DNA from: Sesamum alatum
Taxonomy: Eukaryota > Streptophyta > Magnoliopsida > Lamiales > Pedaliaceae
NCBI GenBank assembly: GCA_034509735.1
Contig: JACGWO010000003.1
Span: forward strand, 5,208,001-5,272,000
Direction: 5' to 3'
DNA length: 64,000 nucleotides
In this document: positions 1 to 11,294 of the stretch, one piece after another
Numbering within the stretch: the stretch's first letter is position 1
Layout of the letters: every line of letters begins with the position of its first letter
Program-made: the position numbers and the translations under genes
The notes under the pieces: generated by a model
The model's database searches: none
What the model saw: the letters and a program-made list of their open reading frames with translations, nothing else
What the model was told of the DNA's origin: nothing

Positions 1-1117
1 ATTAATTCCAAATTAATTCTACCAATTCCATAGTAATTTGTGTGTGACTCTTTAGGTTCACCCTCAGCTAGACTTGGGCTTGTGTCCAACACAATTGGTT
101 AAATCCAATTTAATTAACTATTTTCCAATTAACCATTAATCGGAAAACGCCCGTCACCATGGGTGGCCGTCTAGCAACGGTCCATGGCACTAGAGACTAG
201 GTGAATGTTGGAGTGAAAATTTAGGCTCTCGATTACCATACGAGTACGGTCCTTCCATCATCCGTCTCCCGGTCTAAGTCTAGGGCATGGAATTTGGCGT
301 CGGTTCCCATCCTGGACTAGACAACTATGCTCAATAACTCGAGACGCGTTTGCTCTATTGATCGACGTAGGAAACCATTCCCTACTCGACCAATCGCTGT
401 GGCCACAGACTTAAAGAGCTTAAACCGTCTCAGAGCGCATAGGAGACTCGACTGTCATATACTGACAGGTGACGGATCCTATCTTGGAATCCACCGTCCT
501 CAATACATATTCCGACTGCACTGGATGAGGCTTATGATGAACGTATCCCAGATACGGGCATCTCTTGCCAGACCCTAGATACAACCTTCATATGCATGTG
601 ACTGCCATGATTCCTCAAGTCCGAGGACTAATCTCGTACTATCGGAGCCGAGAATTCCAGTCATACCGACTAAGCCTCCAAGGCTTCCATATGACGATTC
701 CCGCGAGTCAGTTCAGTCAGCTAACACCCACGTCAACTAACCCACTAATATTGCATAGACGTCCAACGTCTGTTGCCGATGAAACACGGCACTCATCCAA
801 TGAATGCAATCCTTAGTGCAAGTCTCTGTAGGACCCTCGATGCCCTGTCTCGAGGTCCTCGACTTGGAACATTCCAGACCAACCCTCAGAAGTTGGTTTC
901 ATAGCTGCCATCCAATGCGCAGCCCAACTACATGGGTTATACAATTGGTCTGTGGGCATTTGTTGTGACGTTAAAACATCGTTTAACGTAATCAGTAAGC
1001 ACAACAAACACATAGTGCCACGGATGAATACTTACTATATTCATCAAGTCAATAAAGATTGCTAAATAGTACCCAAAACCGCCAATCCAATTGGCTTTCG
1101 GGTCACCTATTCTAACA
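1..1117 (-). repeat. Partial copia LTR (family C-like), U3 side
   Basis: Reads on the minus strand from the canonical LTR start (complement of ...CCTATTCTAACA, ending at 1117) leftward off the window. It carries the motifs shared by all copia LTRs here: the block CCATGGGTGGCCGT-ctagca-ACGGTCCATGG at 157-187 and the GACTCTTTAGGTTCACC block near 49-65. No internal region is visible, so this is either a solo LTR or the end of an element lying to the left. Short open frames inside it are LTR sequence, not genes. Confidence 0.8.
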
Positions 1118-2219
1118 GTCTCTAGTGCCATGAACCGTTGCTAGAGGGCCACCTATGGTAACGAGTTTTTCTAGTTATTGGTTAATCAAATAATTAATTA
1201 AATTATATTTAGTTAATTGTGCGGGATACAAGCCCAAGTCTAAGTGAAGGTGACCCTAAAGAGTGACATACAAATCACTATAGAATAAGTGGAATTAAAT
1301 CCGGAACAAACGAATTAATTTAATTGGAATAAATAAATTCATGGAGCAAAATAAATGATTGGATCATTTATTAGGATAATTTATTGGATGGATACCTTAA
1401 TAATTTAATTGATAGGATTAATTAAATTTTGGGCTTAGCCTTTAAAAATAATTGAAATGATTTAAAATTGGCTTGGACTAATTGATTAGTGGATTGGATT
1501 CATTAATTAATTAGTAGATGAGCTTGTCTAATTAATGGATTAGATTTATTAATTAGTGCAGATAGGCTTAATTAGTTAGTTGGACTAACTAATCGGTTTG
1601 GGCTTGATTAATAAATTGGATTTATTAATCGAGTATATTTGCACATGTGTATTTATTTAATTGGATTAAATATAAACATGTGTTTTCTATTGGGTATTTA
1701 TTTAATTGGATTAAATAATATACCTAATGGATTAATTATTAGGCTTGAATTAATTTGTTGGATAAATTAAAACAAGTCCAATCCAAATTATACATGCTTT
1801 AGCCGCCACATGAGAGAGATTGAGGCAAAGTGAATCTCTTTTGGATGAGTTAATCTCGGCCCACATAACAATTATACAAGTGTGTGCAAATTCGAGGAGA
1901 CAAGTGAAGAGGTAATGCAACGGGTTAGTGGCTGGCTGTTTTTGGAATGATTCACATCAAACCATAACTCTCTCCACAAAATACTCGTACACACGAAGCA
2001 CACATTTCAGTGTGCAAAATTCCGGGTGCATCTCCCTTTTTGACATGTGACTCTCGTCTCATGGTCTCTCTCTTCTCCATACACTAAGCCATGAAAATTC
2101 TTCTCCTAATCTCCATGGTTTGTGTTCTCCTTGAAGTAGTTCAAGTAGAGAACAAAGAAGAAAAATATTTTCACTAATTAATAGTGTAAAATATTTTTTG
2201 GTTTCTTCTGTCGATCTAG
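1118..2219 (+). repeat. Copia LTR remnant (plus strand), host of later insertions
   Basis: Starts in the middle of a family C/A-type LTR (GTCTCTAGTGCCATG, matching the block near 47884) and runs through AT-rich LTR sequence toward the 3' side. At 2220 a complete LTR start of another element interrupts it. The minus-strand LTR ending at 1117 interrupts it on the left. No coding signal is seen; this is the oldest visible layer at this end. Confidence 0.6.
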
Positions 2220-2807
2220 TGTTGGAATAGGTGACCAAAAACCAATTGGATTGGCGGTTTTTGGGAACTATCTACAAATCTTTATCAAAAGTAATATTGT
2301 CTTGATGAATATGGTAAGTATTCATCATTCGCCTATGTATCTGTTGTGCTTACCCATTTCGTTAAGCGCCAATTTAACGTTACAACAGATGCCCACAGAC
2401 CAATTAAATAACCTGTGTAGTCGAGTTGTGCATTGGATGGTGGCTATGAAACCAACTGCTAAGGTTTAGGCCTGAAATGTTCCAAGTTGAGGACCTCGAG
2501 ACTAGGCATCGAGAGTCCTATGGAGGCTTGCACTAAGCACCATATTCATTAGATGAGTGTCACGTTTCATTGGCGGGACATTGGACGTCTGTATGACCTT
2601 AGTGGGTTGGTTTACTGGTTGTCCAACCAACTGAATTGACTCGTGGGAAATCGTTATATGAAAGCCTTGGAGGCTTGATTGGTATGACTCGAATTCCTTG
2701 ACTCTGATAGTATGAGAGTAGTCCTCAGGCTTGAGGAACAATGACAATCACGTACACACAATAGTTGTATCTTGGATCTAGCGAGAGAAGATCGTGTCAT
2801 GGACATA
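2220..2807 (+). repeat. Family C 5' LTR, piece 1
   Basis: Begins at the LTR terminus TGTTGGAATAGGTGACC and ends at the gypsy insertion point. The last five bases, ACATA (2803-2807), are repeated at 16828-16832 beyond the gypsy element, where the LTR continues. Aligns by eye with the starts of the LTRs at 30817, 46991 and 52134. Confidence 0.8.
2803..2807. repeat. Target-site duplication of the gypsy element (left copy)
   Basis: ACATA here and at 16828-16832 directly flank the TG...CA termini of the gypsy LTRs. Sequence on either side joins into one copia LTR, as expected for 5-bp LTR-element target duplications. Confidence 0.85.
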
Positions 2808-3735
2808 TGTAAATAAATTTTCGTGTTCCTGAATTTAACGAAATACGAAAATATTACAAATGAATTCTTGAATTGAATTGAATATTTGTGGGTGCGAAAC
2901 CTCTATTTGAAACCTCTGATTCTTCTCTTCAAGAACGTGAGCTTTGACTTCGACAACTTCGAAGCTGAAAACTCAATGTTTGATCTCCTTTTATGTTGAC
3001 TTTGACTTTGAATAACGTTAATTCGGGGGTCGTTGACTTGTTCTCGGATCAAACGCTATGAATTTGAAGATATTTGACTTGAATTTGAGATATTTCTTGG
3101 TGGATTTGAGACTTTGATCTTCCGCCAAGGTGGACTTCTGTCTTGATAACGTTAATTCGCCGATCTTCGGACTTCTTGTCGAATCAAACGCTGAATTTTA
3201 GACGATTTCCACAACGAACGCCTTGAATCTTTCCTAGAATGCCACGGATCTTCCTTGATTTGCTTGAGAGGATTTCGGGACTTCTTGAATGCTCTCTTCG
3301 GTTGTATGTGTGTGTGTTGAATGAGTTCCCATGACCCCTTAATATAGCTGTCAAAGAGGTAGAGTTGTGGTGAACTTGAACACTTATTTTGTATTATCCC
3401 CTTATTTTAATTTAAAGAGATAAATACATTAAATATTTGGGAAGACATGATTGGTCAATTTCAATATTATCTCTTTGATTTTTGTATTGTTTTAAAGAGA
3501 TAATATGAGAAATATTTGTCTTTGATTTGATTGGCCGGAACACCTCAATTTGACACGTGTCGACCGTTGATTTGATGACGAAATATATATTAAATATCAA
3601 TTAATTTAACTATTTATATTTAGAATTAATTTGGTAAATTCCAAATTATAAATAGAAAAATAGAATATAATTGATAAATAATATATATTTTCCACTTGTC
3701 GTCATTTGATTGGGTGCAAAAATAATTTGTCTACA
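2808..3735 (-). repeat. Gypsy 3' LTR (complete, 928 bp)
   Basis: TG...CA bounded and nearly identical at its ends to the right LTR (14216-14434 and 16549-16827). It is the 3' LTR because pol lies to the right on the minus strand and a polypurine tract abuts it at 3736. Bases 3025-3456 have no counterpart in the right LTR, where a copia LTR replaces them. Confidence 0.88.
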
Positions 3736-3750
3736 AATGCCCCCTCGAGA
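3736..3750 (-). other. Gypsy polypurine tract
   Basis: On the minus strand TCTCGAGGGGGCATT lies immediately before the LTR terminus TGTAGACAAA, the expected position for the plus-strand primer of reverse transcription. Confidence 0.75.
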
Positions 3751-4219
3751 CTCGTTCACGAGTGTATACTTGGAAATGTAATTTTCAAAGTGAATGAGTC
3801 GCGAAAATATAAAATCGAATTCGAATAGGCCACCCTCATCGTATCACGGGCCACCAATTTAATTGATACCAAATTTGGGCCCATAATATGTGTTTGATAT
3901 TTGGGCTTTATTGATAAGCCCACACAAGATCTTTTTTTCTTGTTCAAACATGAGAAAATCTTTTCAGAGCAATCAAACAATGCCCATTTCGCTGGTCGAA
4001 GTCGTCATCTTTCGGAAAATTGAAGTAGCATACAGAATGTAAAATCTGAATCCTCCTTGGCTTCTGATTTGTAAAAGGCATCTAAATTGGTTAAAATTCT
4101 GGTAGGTGACGAAATTGGTTAGTGTTCCAATTCCACCAGAATTAGGCTATTCGAATTTGATTGCAATTGGGACTACAGACCACCTTATTTATTCGAACTA
4201 GAAATCTGAAATTGATATC
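3751..4219 (+). promoter_or_regulatory. Upstream region of the antisense cargo gene
   Basis: Non-coding stretch between the 3' LTR/polypurine tract and the TATA box at 4220. No conserved retrotransposon domain or convincing ORF is seen. By position it would be the promoter region of the plus-strand gene and at the same time the 3' untranslated tail of the element's own transcript. I see no recognisable cis element apart from the TATA box that follows. Confidence 0.4.
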
Positions 4220-4227
4220 TATATAAG
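4220..4227 (+). promoter_or_regulatory. Putative TATA box of the antisense plant mobile domain gene
   Basis: TATATAAG within ATCTATATAAGGAGC is a strong plant TATA match. It precedes a transcribed-looking segment with GT/AG intron signals and an ATG about 1 kb downstream, all on the plus strand. Start of transcription would be near 4250. This is inferred from sequence only. Confidence 0.55.
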
Positions 4228-4249
4228 GAGCTTAAATCTGCTCGAATAC

Positions 4250-5238
4250 GACAATGTTAATTTGGGATTTTTGAGGTATGTTCCAATAGCCGAATATTTT
4301 TTCCTTCTTCTATTTTCTGGTATGTCCACAAACTGTTTGTCGTAATGCCTCAATGATATTTTTTTTCAGAAATTTCAGTTCGTTGAGAAGCTTTCGGCTC
4401 GACGACGAGACTTCAACTTCAATTCCTTCTTGAATTTCAACCCGCTTGTCACGGTAATATTTCCAGCTTGACATTTAATTTTTTTTTGCTCATCGTGTAC
4501 AAGAATGACAAGGTTGTTCGTGCTCGACCCTTTGTTTATTCAGTTTCTTGCTTACTTTGATTGAGATTGTTGATATGCTTTTGTGGTTTTGTATGAATTA
4601 TTGCTTAGTTCTAGCATCAAAACTTTTCCTTCACAATCTTGATTCTCGATTTTGGGACGTATGTACGAGAGTATTTGACCAATAGCTCATGATTATTTCG
4701 ACTACACTATTCGAATCAAACGTGCACTGCTTCAATTAAATCATGAGGTTCAATCCTGTACACTTCAGTTGTATTGCTCTGCTTCAATTATAGGAGATTG
4801 ATTTTGCTGACATATGATTTCCCCTGACAGTGCCTAATTCCAATTTGAAAGCTATTATGTCAACTTTGTTATCCAAGTAAATTCACTTTGCTTGATTTAA
4901 ATCCAAGTGAAATTTGACAAATTTGTTATCGGTATTGATTTGGACTTGTCAAATATTGATTTAAGTCCAATATTGTCAAATACATCAAATATTGTCAAAT
5001 TTGTCCAATATTGATTTAAATCCAAGTAGAAATTTGTTATCCGTCTTGATTTGGGTGCAATAATTAATCCATCGAATAAGCTCGGGTACATACTTGGGAT
5101 GACCATATTGATTTAGAGTTGTCAAATATTTTTGAAGAGCTTGTAATCTCCTCAAACATTTTTTCCTTGGTTTATTTGAGTTTTTTTTTTTTTTTAAAAC
5201 TCAATTGAACTGTTTGCTCGTGCTTGGTAGGTTGTAAC
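4250..5238 (+). other. Putative spliced 5' UTR of the cargo gene (two introns)
   Basis: Candidate intron 1 has donor GAG|GTATGT (GT at 4276) and acceptor TTTTTTCAG (AG at 4368-4369). Candidate intron 2 has donor ACG|GTAATA (GT at 4454) and acceptor TTGGTAG (AG at 5229-5230). Exon 3 would start at 5231, eight bases before the ATG at 5239. The long second intron is AT-rich, with locally repeated TTGATTTAAATCCAAG / TATTGTCAAAT words at 4890-5110. No coding potential is seen. Splice sites are predicted by eye. Confidence 0.5.
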
Positions 5239-8086
5239 ATGGTTTACTTCAAAGACGATTCGTTTTCCTCCGATCAACAAAACTTAGTAATTCTTGACGA
5301 TGAAAGTCAATCCATGGAGAAAGGGACAGTTTTGACGACTCACACACCTCTCATTGGACGGTATGCGAAGCAATGACCAAGGTTGACGACTCCACTTCAC
5401 ACGGAACAATGGTGTCGAGAAGTCTCATTGAGCAAGACTTCCAAGGCGTGGTCTCTACAAGCGACTCATCACCGTTGTTCTGACGAACCAAGCTCTCTAG
5501 CGACGTTGGGCCGCCGCATCATTAAATGGAAAGCCAAGTGGGGCGACAACGTTCACTTTGCCGGTGAATTCCGCTTCATCAAAGGGTTTTGGGAGTAGAC
5601 GGAAGACGTACTTAGCCGGTGCAAAGACAAACTAGTCGCGGCCCAAGTATATGATGCCTTATATGCCTCACTATTTACCTACGACCGCAATTCCGATATC
5701 ATCAAGGCGTTTTGCGAAGTGTGGTGCCCATCTACCAACACTCTTCTGACGTCTTTTGGAGAATTGTCTATTTCGTTGTGAGACGTGCACACCCTTTCTG
5801 GACTTCCTATGGCGGGACTTCTTTATGACGAAGTTGTTCCAAGTGCCAAGGAGCTTAACGAGGTTGACGAGACAGGACGGAGACTTGTGCCTCATTCTTG
5901 CAAGTTCCTACTCCACGCCTACCATTTGCTTCGAAAGAGTAATAAAGATGGCCATTCCTCTCAAGTTCCTATTGACAACTGGGTCAAGTTTTGGCTTAGA
6001 AGGGCGACGAAATACTGCGAGCCTCCTCCACATAAAGAGAAGAAGGCCGTTTGTCCTAAGTCAACTCCTAACCCCTCCGGGACCGTTGGGGTACATGGCA
6101 AGTGGTCCACGGCGGACGAGGCATTGTTCTCGAGGCTTGGTATTGAAGGGAGTTCAAAGGAAGAAACATTCTTGGCGGCATACTTGGCGTGTTGGCTTTG
6201 TACTTTTGTCCTTCCCACTCAAGATGCTGGTTCAATGCGCCCAAGTGTTTTCAAGGTGGCAAGTGCTATGGCAGCCGGTCGTAGGATTGGTCTTGCAGTT
6301 CCTGTCTTGGCTAGTATTTACAGAGGTTTGAATAAGATTTCCGACTCCGCAAGGCCAACTCGCGTACACTCTCCATTTCCAATTCATTTTGTTTATAGTT
6401 GGATAGCTTATTATTTCAAGACTCACTATCAACTTGTGCAAAGCATTCGTGGGCCCAAGATGACACTCTTTTCAGGCGAAGGAGGCACAAAGTACTACGA
6501 TCCGCAAGAGGCGAGAAAGCGGCTACACAGAGGCGACTTTATTTCTTGGACTTGCAACATGATTATGAGGGACAAATATTTTTTTATTCACAGACGAAGG
6601 GCATGCCAAAGAATCTGAAGAAATCTATTTCATGGCCGTCCTTTCGAACTACCTTCCTTTGCGGCAAGGCGATCATTTCGTTGTTGAGCCTTGTAGCCCT
6701 CATCGATTTAGTCGTCAATTTGGTTTCTTCCAAGAAGTTCCGGGGATTCTTTCGCAAGATGTTCGTGAAGCTTCTTTAGAGGGTGGAATCCGTTATTGGC
6801 GCATGTGCGTTTCTGTCCAAGATTATGGAAAAGGTGGTGTTCCCTCCCATGCCCCCAAATATGAAGAAGTTCTCCTCCGAGGCGTACAAAAGGTGGTGGC
6901 TTGGAGTTCACGATGGCTACTTTGAAGAAAACGTGACGAAGTTACTTGCTTTGGGCCCAAGTCAAGCTTCTTCAAAAGGCAAGCAGTTCGGTGAAAGAGT
7001 CGCCCAAGATCAACCTCGTGAGCCGGCTATTTCCTCTCCCAAGCAAAATTCTCAAGTGGTTGAACCCTTTGAAGTAGATAAGAAGCGAAGTGCTCCTCGT
7101 TTCTTGAAAGTAAGTGGGAGTAACAACCCTGATCGTCATTGGAAGAGGCCGAAGAGGGACTCGAAACCAATAAACATCGACGTTGTTGATGAAGGCTAGA
7201 GTCATGGACCATCGATGTTGAACTTTGTCAAGGAGGTTAATTTTTTTTTTTTTTTATCCCTCTTCTTCTTCCTTTTTCTTTGTTTTTGGTGATAAGATTC
7301 TCTCTTGTTTCTAACTTTGGTTGATGCGTCATCATAGCTCGAAGCTGAGGTCTTAGCCGTTGAAGACGATGAAACTTCTCACGACAGTCAAGCGTTGACT
7401 TTATTAGCTACAACTTGTCCTCTTGGAATGGGGCTTAAGAGGAAACAACCCTCCTACCCAACCGTTGTGTCGGTATTTGAAGACGAGAGGTTTTTTCTTA
7501 ATCATCAAAAGGAGTTCCTTCAGAAGCTGTGGAGTAATCTTCTCGTGAAGATATCAAACACCCCAATTGATTTCATCTCATCAATCGAAGACGACGTTTA
7601 CTTTGTTCTTGAGTCTATGAAGAGTTTTCAAAATTTTGATATCTCAAACGTGGAAGAATCAATGAATGATTGTTTGCCAAGGCTGCTGCTTATGATGAGG
7701 CGAGGTCGTCGTCTTCTGAAAGGTTATCCAAAGATCTTTTCGACTGAAAGTTGAAGGAAGCCAACGATCGTCTTCAAGAAGCCCGTGCTAAAGAAAGTGG
7801 GGGAGCTTCCAAGGTCCAATCCACTACGGACGAGTTGAAGCGTGTTGAGAAGGAGCTTTTGGATTTGAAAGAGCGCAAGAAGAACCTGTGTGCCACTCTG
7901 AAAGAAGAAAATCAGCTTTTCCATAGTGCCCAAGTTGGAGTTCGTGAAATTGTGGAGGAAATTGCAGCACATGAGAATACTACCCCCCTTAATGATGAAG
8001 TAGTTGCGAGTTTGGAGAGGGGAGGGCCGTTCACAGTTTATACTCATGCGGGCCAGGAGTGTTTTTTTTTTCTTTCTTATTTTTGA
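5239..8086 (+). pseudogene. Plant mobile domain (PMD) protein gene carried antisense in the gypsy element, broken
   Basis: One frame runs from ATG 5239 to about 6590 and is interrupted by TGA 5374, TAG 5596 and TGA 5779. It shifts frame in a T-run near 6580-6588 and again near 6840. It then crosses a GT-AG intron at 7236-7337 and ends with a coiled-coil-rich part at 7751-8086. Recognisable PMD motifs are SFGELSISL (about 5755-5778), HTLSGLPMAGLLYDEVVPS (5788 on), CWLCTFVLP (about 6190), VLASIYRGLN (about 6305) and HRFSRQFGF (about 6697). A basic, nuclear-signal-like patch HWKRPKRDSKP lies near 7138-7170. A TAG at about 7197 is a further block. PMD proteins of the MAIN/MAIL1 type are known plant nuclear proteins involved in silencing and meristem maintenance, and related domains occur in transposons. 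The role in this element is unknown. Orientation is opposite to gag-pol, and the gene ends facing pol at 8139. Confidence 0.82.
7236..7337 (+). other. Putative 102-bp intron in the cargo gene
   Basis: Donor GAG|GTTAAT at 7236, a long pyrimidine/T tract, and acceptor CATCATAG ending at 7337. Joining the flanks keeps frame: the acidic segment ending ...NFVKE continues as LEAEVLAVEDDE. Predicted from sequence only. Confidence 0.55.
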
Positions 8087-8138
8087 GTTTTTTTTTTGTT
8101 TCTTCTTTTTGTTTTTTTTTTTCTTTTTGTTTTTTTTT
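8050..8138. other. T-rich spacer between convergent cargo gene and pol
   Basis: Runs of T broken by C and G separate the last codons of the plus-strand cargo gene from the integrase stop on the minus strand. It may be where both transcripts end, but no polyadenylation signal is convincing. Confidence 0.4.
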
Positions 8139-9508
8139 TCAGGCGTAATACCGCTTCAAGAACTTTCCATTTATCGGGCCTATCCTCAAGCCGTCTTCAG
8201 CAACCAGCTTATATGCCCCATTTGTGTAGACTTCTTTAACAACATACGGACCATCCCATTTTGACAAGAACTTGTTTCCCGTTCGATGCGTTGTGATTAT
8301 AGGCCTTCTCACTGCGAGTACTAGATCACCGACTTGAAAAGAGCGAAGGCGGACCTTCTTATTGAATGCTTTGGATAGTCAGGCTTGATAACACTCGAGC
8401 CTTTGTTGTGCTTCCAACTTCTTCTCATCGAGAGCTTCTAGCTCTTAAAGCCGTATTAGAGCGTTTTCTTCTTCAGTAAGCCCTTCTTGTATCGCCATCC
8501 TCAATGAAGGGATTTGTTGCTCAAGTGGGAGGATTGCCTCAACTCCATAAACCAGGGCATAAGGAGTTGCTTGCATAGGCGTTCTGACAGTGGTTCTATA
8601 TGCCCATAGAGCTTTTCCAGTTCTCTCGTGCCAATCCCGTTCTGACTTGGTCACTACTTTCTTCAATAGGCTGCACAAAGTTTGTTAAAAGCTTGAGCAA
8701 AGCCATTGGCAGCGGCATAGTACATAGAAGAGTTTCTCTGTTTGAATGCAAACTTCTGACACAATTTGTGTATCAAGCTGTTACAGAAGGGTTTGTCATT
8801 ATCAGTGATGATATACCTGGGCACTCCGTAGCGATTTGTGATGTGTGTACGGATGAAATAAGCAACATTCTCTTTCTTCACTTCTTTGAGGGGGACTACT
8901 TCAGCCCATTTAGAGAAGTCGTCAGTTGCCGCCAAGATATATAAGTGACCACCGGAGGACTTTGTCATGGGTCCTACGACATCCAAACCCCAAGCATCGA
9001 AGGGCCATGAAGCTACAGTAGGGTGTAATGGCTCGGGTGGTTGGTGGATAAAATTGGTGTGAATTTGACAGGCTTGACATCTCCGTGCATAGTCCATGCA
9101 ATCTTTAACCATTGTGGGCCAATAATAACCCATTCTTTTAATACGAAAGTGTAGCTTTGGTCCAGATTGGTGCGCACCACAAACTCCAGAGTGAGCTTCT
9201 TCCATAGCTTGCATTTGCTCATCATCGTTTAGGCAGCGTAAGAAAATACCATCAAATGAATATCTGTAGAGCGTGTCTTTGAAGTAGATGAAGCGAGACG
9301 CCCGCCGCCGAATTTCAGCCCTTCGTCGTATGTCGTCGGGTAACTTCTTGTACTTCAAGTAATCAACGAGTGGTTGTCGCCAATCTTCCCCTTCAATTTC
9401 GAAAACCTCCATGACATGATTTTCTTCTTCTTGGAATGTGTCATCCTCATCATCTGAAGACCGGTGGTATGACCCAATTCTTACATATCGGTATGCGCAT
9501 CTCCTCAT
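8139..9508 (-). pseudogene. int: Gypsy integrase (pol C-terminal part), frameshifted
   Basis: Reads from 9508 to a TGA at 8139-8141. The N-terminal zinc-binding domain shows AHQSG...HFRIKRMGYYWP with RRCQACQ. The core shows WGLDVVGP (first Asp) and YIITDNDKPF (second Asp). The frame changes near 8670, after which ERTGKALWAYRTT and PYALVYG continue. The C-terminal domain near 8410-8150 contains GDLVLAVRRP and KWDGPYVVKEVYTNGAYKL. Integrase last in pol is the gypsy order. This domain would join the cDNA to target DNA; here frameshifts at about 8670 and 8440-8400 block a full protein. Confidence 0.85.
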
Positions 9509-9917
9509 TGGTCATCGAGAGGGTTGAAGCGAGCTTGGCCAATGCATTAGCTTGTTTATTATCCTTTCTTGACAGGTGCTCAAGTTCTACATCTCCTAGC
9601 CATCCTACCAGCCTTCTTGCGTAGTTATAGTATGGAAGCAACTCAGGCTTTTTGACTTCATAGAGATCGAGGAGCTGATTAATCACTAACTGAGAGTCTC
9701 TGTATACTTTCAAGTGTCGTTGCTTTATGTCCACTGCCATTTCCAATCCGAGGATTAAAGCTTGATATTCCGCCATATTATTTGAATAGTTCTGGGTTAA
9801 AGTGAAGGAATAAGGCAGGACTTCCCCTTCAGACATGACAAAGACAACTCCAAGCCCGGCTCCTTCTCTATGGGCAGCTCCATCAAAGTACATTTTCCAG
9901 GGGGGGCGTAGCTTCAA
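9450..9917 (-). pseudogene. Second (archaeal-type) RNase H domain of the gypsy pol
   Basis: Begins WKMYFDGAAHREGAG, followed by NMAEYQALILGLE, YRDSQLVINQL and RKDNKQANALAKLAS. These supply the D-E-D-D acidic residues of RNase H. An extra RNase H of this kind between the classical RNase H and integrase is the known marker of the Tat clade. It is in a different frame from the domains on both sides (it overlaps them in the frames as they stand), so single-base indels separate it from the polyprotein. The domain itself looks intact. Confidence 0.85.
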
Positions 9918-10387
9918 TCAGAAGGACATCCTTGTCCGGCAAGTCATTAGACAATTCCCACTCGGCAGGCATGGGGTGATCGGCTAGAAAGTCTGCTAAA
10001 ACTTGTCCCTTCACAGCCTTTTGAGGAACGTATGTGATCACGAATTCTTGTAGATGAAGATACCATCTTGCGAGTCTATCTGATAGCACTGGCTTTTGCC
10101 ATGACATATTTCAGAGGGTTTGCTTTTGAGACTAAGTGAACACTGTGTGATTGAAAGTAATGTTTCAGCTTCTGGATTGCGAAGATGAGCGCCAAACATA
10201 GCTTTTCGATGGGTGAATAATTGAGCTCATTTGGTGTCATCGTTCTGTTTAAATAGTATAAAGCATTCTCTTTCCCCTCGTTATTTTTCTGGGCAAGTAA
10301 GATTCCCACGAAGCGGTCGTGAGCAGCGACGTACAGAATTAAGGGGCGTCCGGGGACGGGTGCAACCAACACCGGAGGCTTCATCAA
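9883..10387 (-). pseudogene. Gypsy RNase H (first, RT-linked), in two frames
   Basis: The first frame (10387-10076) holds PLILYVAAHDRFVGILLAQ and YLNRTMTPNELNYSPIEKL. The second (10107-9883) holds LARWYLHLQEFVITYVPQKAVKG and LADFLADHP. This is the RNase H-like tether downstream of a gypsy RT. Frame changes at about 10090 and 9900 break it. Confidence 0.82.
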
Positions 10388-11294
10388 GTAGGATTTTTAT
10401 GCTTCTGAACGCTTTATCACAAGTCTCATCCCATTCGAAGGGCACATCTTTCTTCATTAGGCGACTGAATGGTTGACAATGGCCAGCTAGAGTGGAAATG
10501 AATCTCCGAAGATACGCGAGCTTTCCTTGCAAACTCTTGAGCTCATGGACATTCCTAGGTTCTGGCATTCTCAAAATGGCATCAATCTTAGCTTGCTCAA
10601 TCTCTATACCCCGTTGACGAACGATGAACCCAAGGAATTTTTCGGATGTAACTCCGAATGCACACTTGGAGGGATTCATCTTTAGTTGGTATCTTCTCAA
10701 ACGTTCAAAAACCTTTCTTAAGTCATGAAGATGATCCTCTCGTTTCTTTGACTTCACGACCAAATCATCAACGTAGCATTCTACATTCTTGTGGAGCATG
10801 TCGTCGAAGATCTTTTGCATCGCCTTTTGATATGTGGCGCCGGCGTTCTTTAATCCGAAAGGCATGACTTTGTAGCAATATATACCTTTAGGAGTGCGAA
10901 ATGTTATCAATTCCTCATCCGCTGGTGCCATACGTATTTGGTTATATCCGGACGATCCATCCATGAAAGATAGGGCTTCATGACCCATAGTGGTGTCTAT
11001 CATTAACTCGGCGATAGGTAATGGGAAGTCGTCCTTGGGACATGCGTTATTCAAGTCCTTGAAGTCAACACATACTCGTATCTGCCCATTCTTCTTCCTC
11101 ACGGGCACGATGCTAGAGATCCACGTAGGATACTTGACTTCTCGAATAAAACAAACTTCAATAAGTTTGTTTACCTCACATTCAATTATTGGGATTAGCT
11201 CAGGTCGAAACCTAGTTTGAGCTTGTTTGACAGGACGAGCCCCCTTCTTTACGGATAAGTGGTGCACAGCTACTTTTGGATCTAGCTCGGGCAT
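10281..11294 (-). pseudogene. Gypsy reverse transcriptase
   Basis: Longest intact pol frame. It contains RVCVDFKDLNNACPKDDFPLP, FMDGSSGYNQIRMA, YCYKVMPFGLKNAGATYQ and the catalytic CYVDDLVVKS, then the connection segment MNPSKCAFGV and KFLGFIV. Palm and thumb motifs are complete to about residue 300, then the frame slips near 10390 and runs on as noise. The enzyme would copy element RNA into DNA in virus-like particles. The sequence is typical of Tat-lineage RT. Start codon is unassigned because this is part of a polyprotein. Confidence 0.9.

Noticed and set aside
327..1131. Several 60-80 codon frames at the left edge
   Set aside because: Within a copia LTR; no domain.
3412..3980. Minus-strand frames of 62 and 74 codons
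   Set aside because: In the gypsy LTR and the region next to the polypurine tract; no homology recognised.
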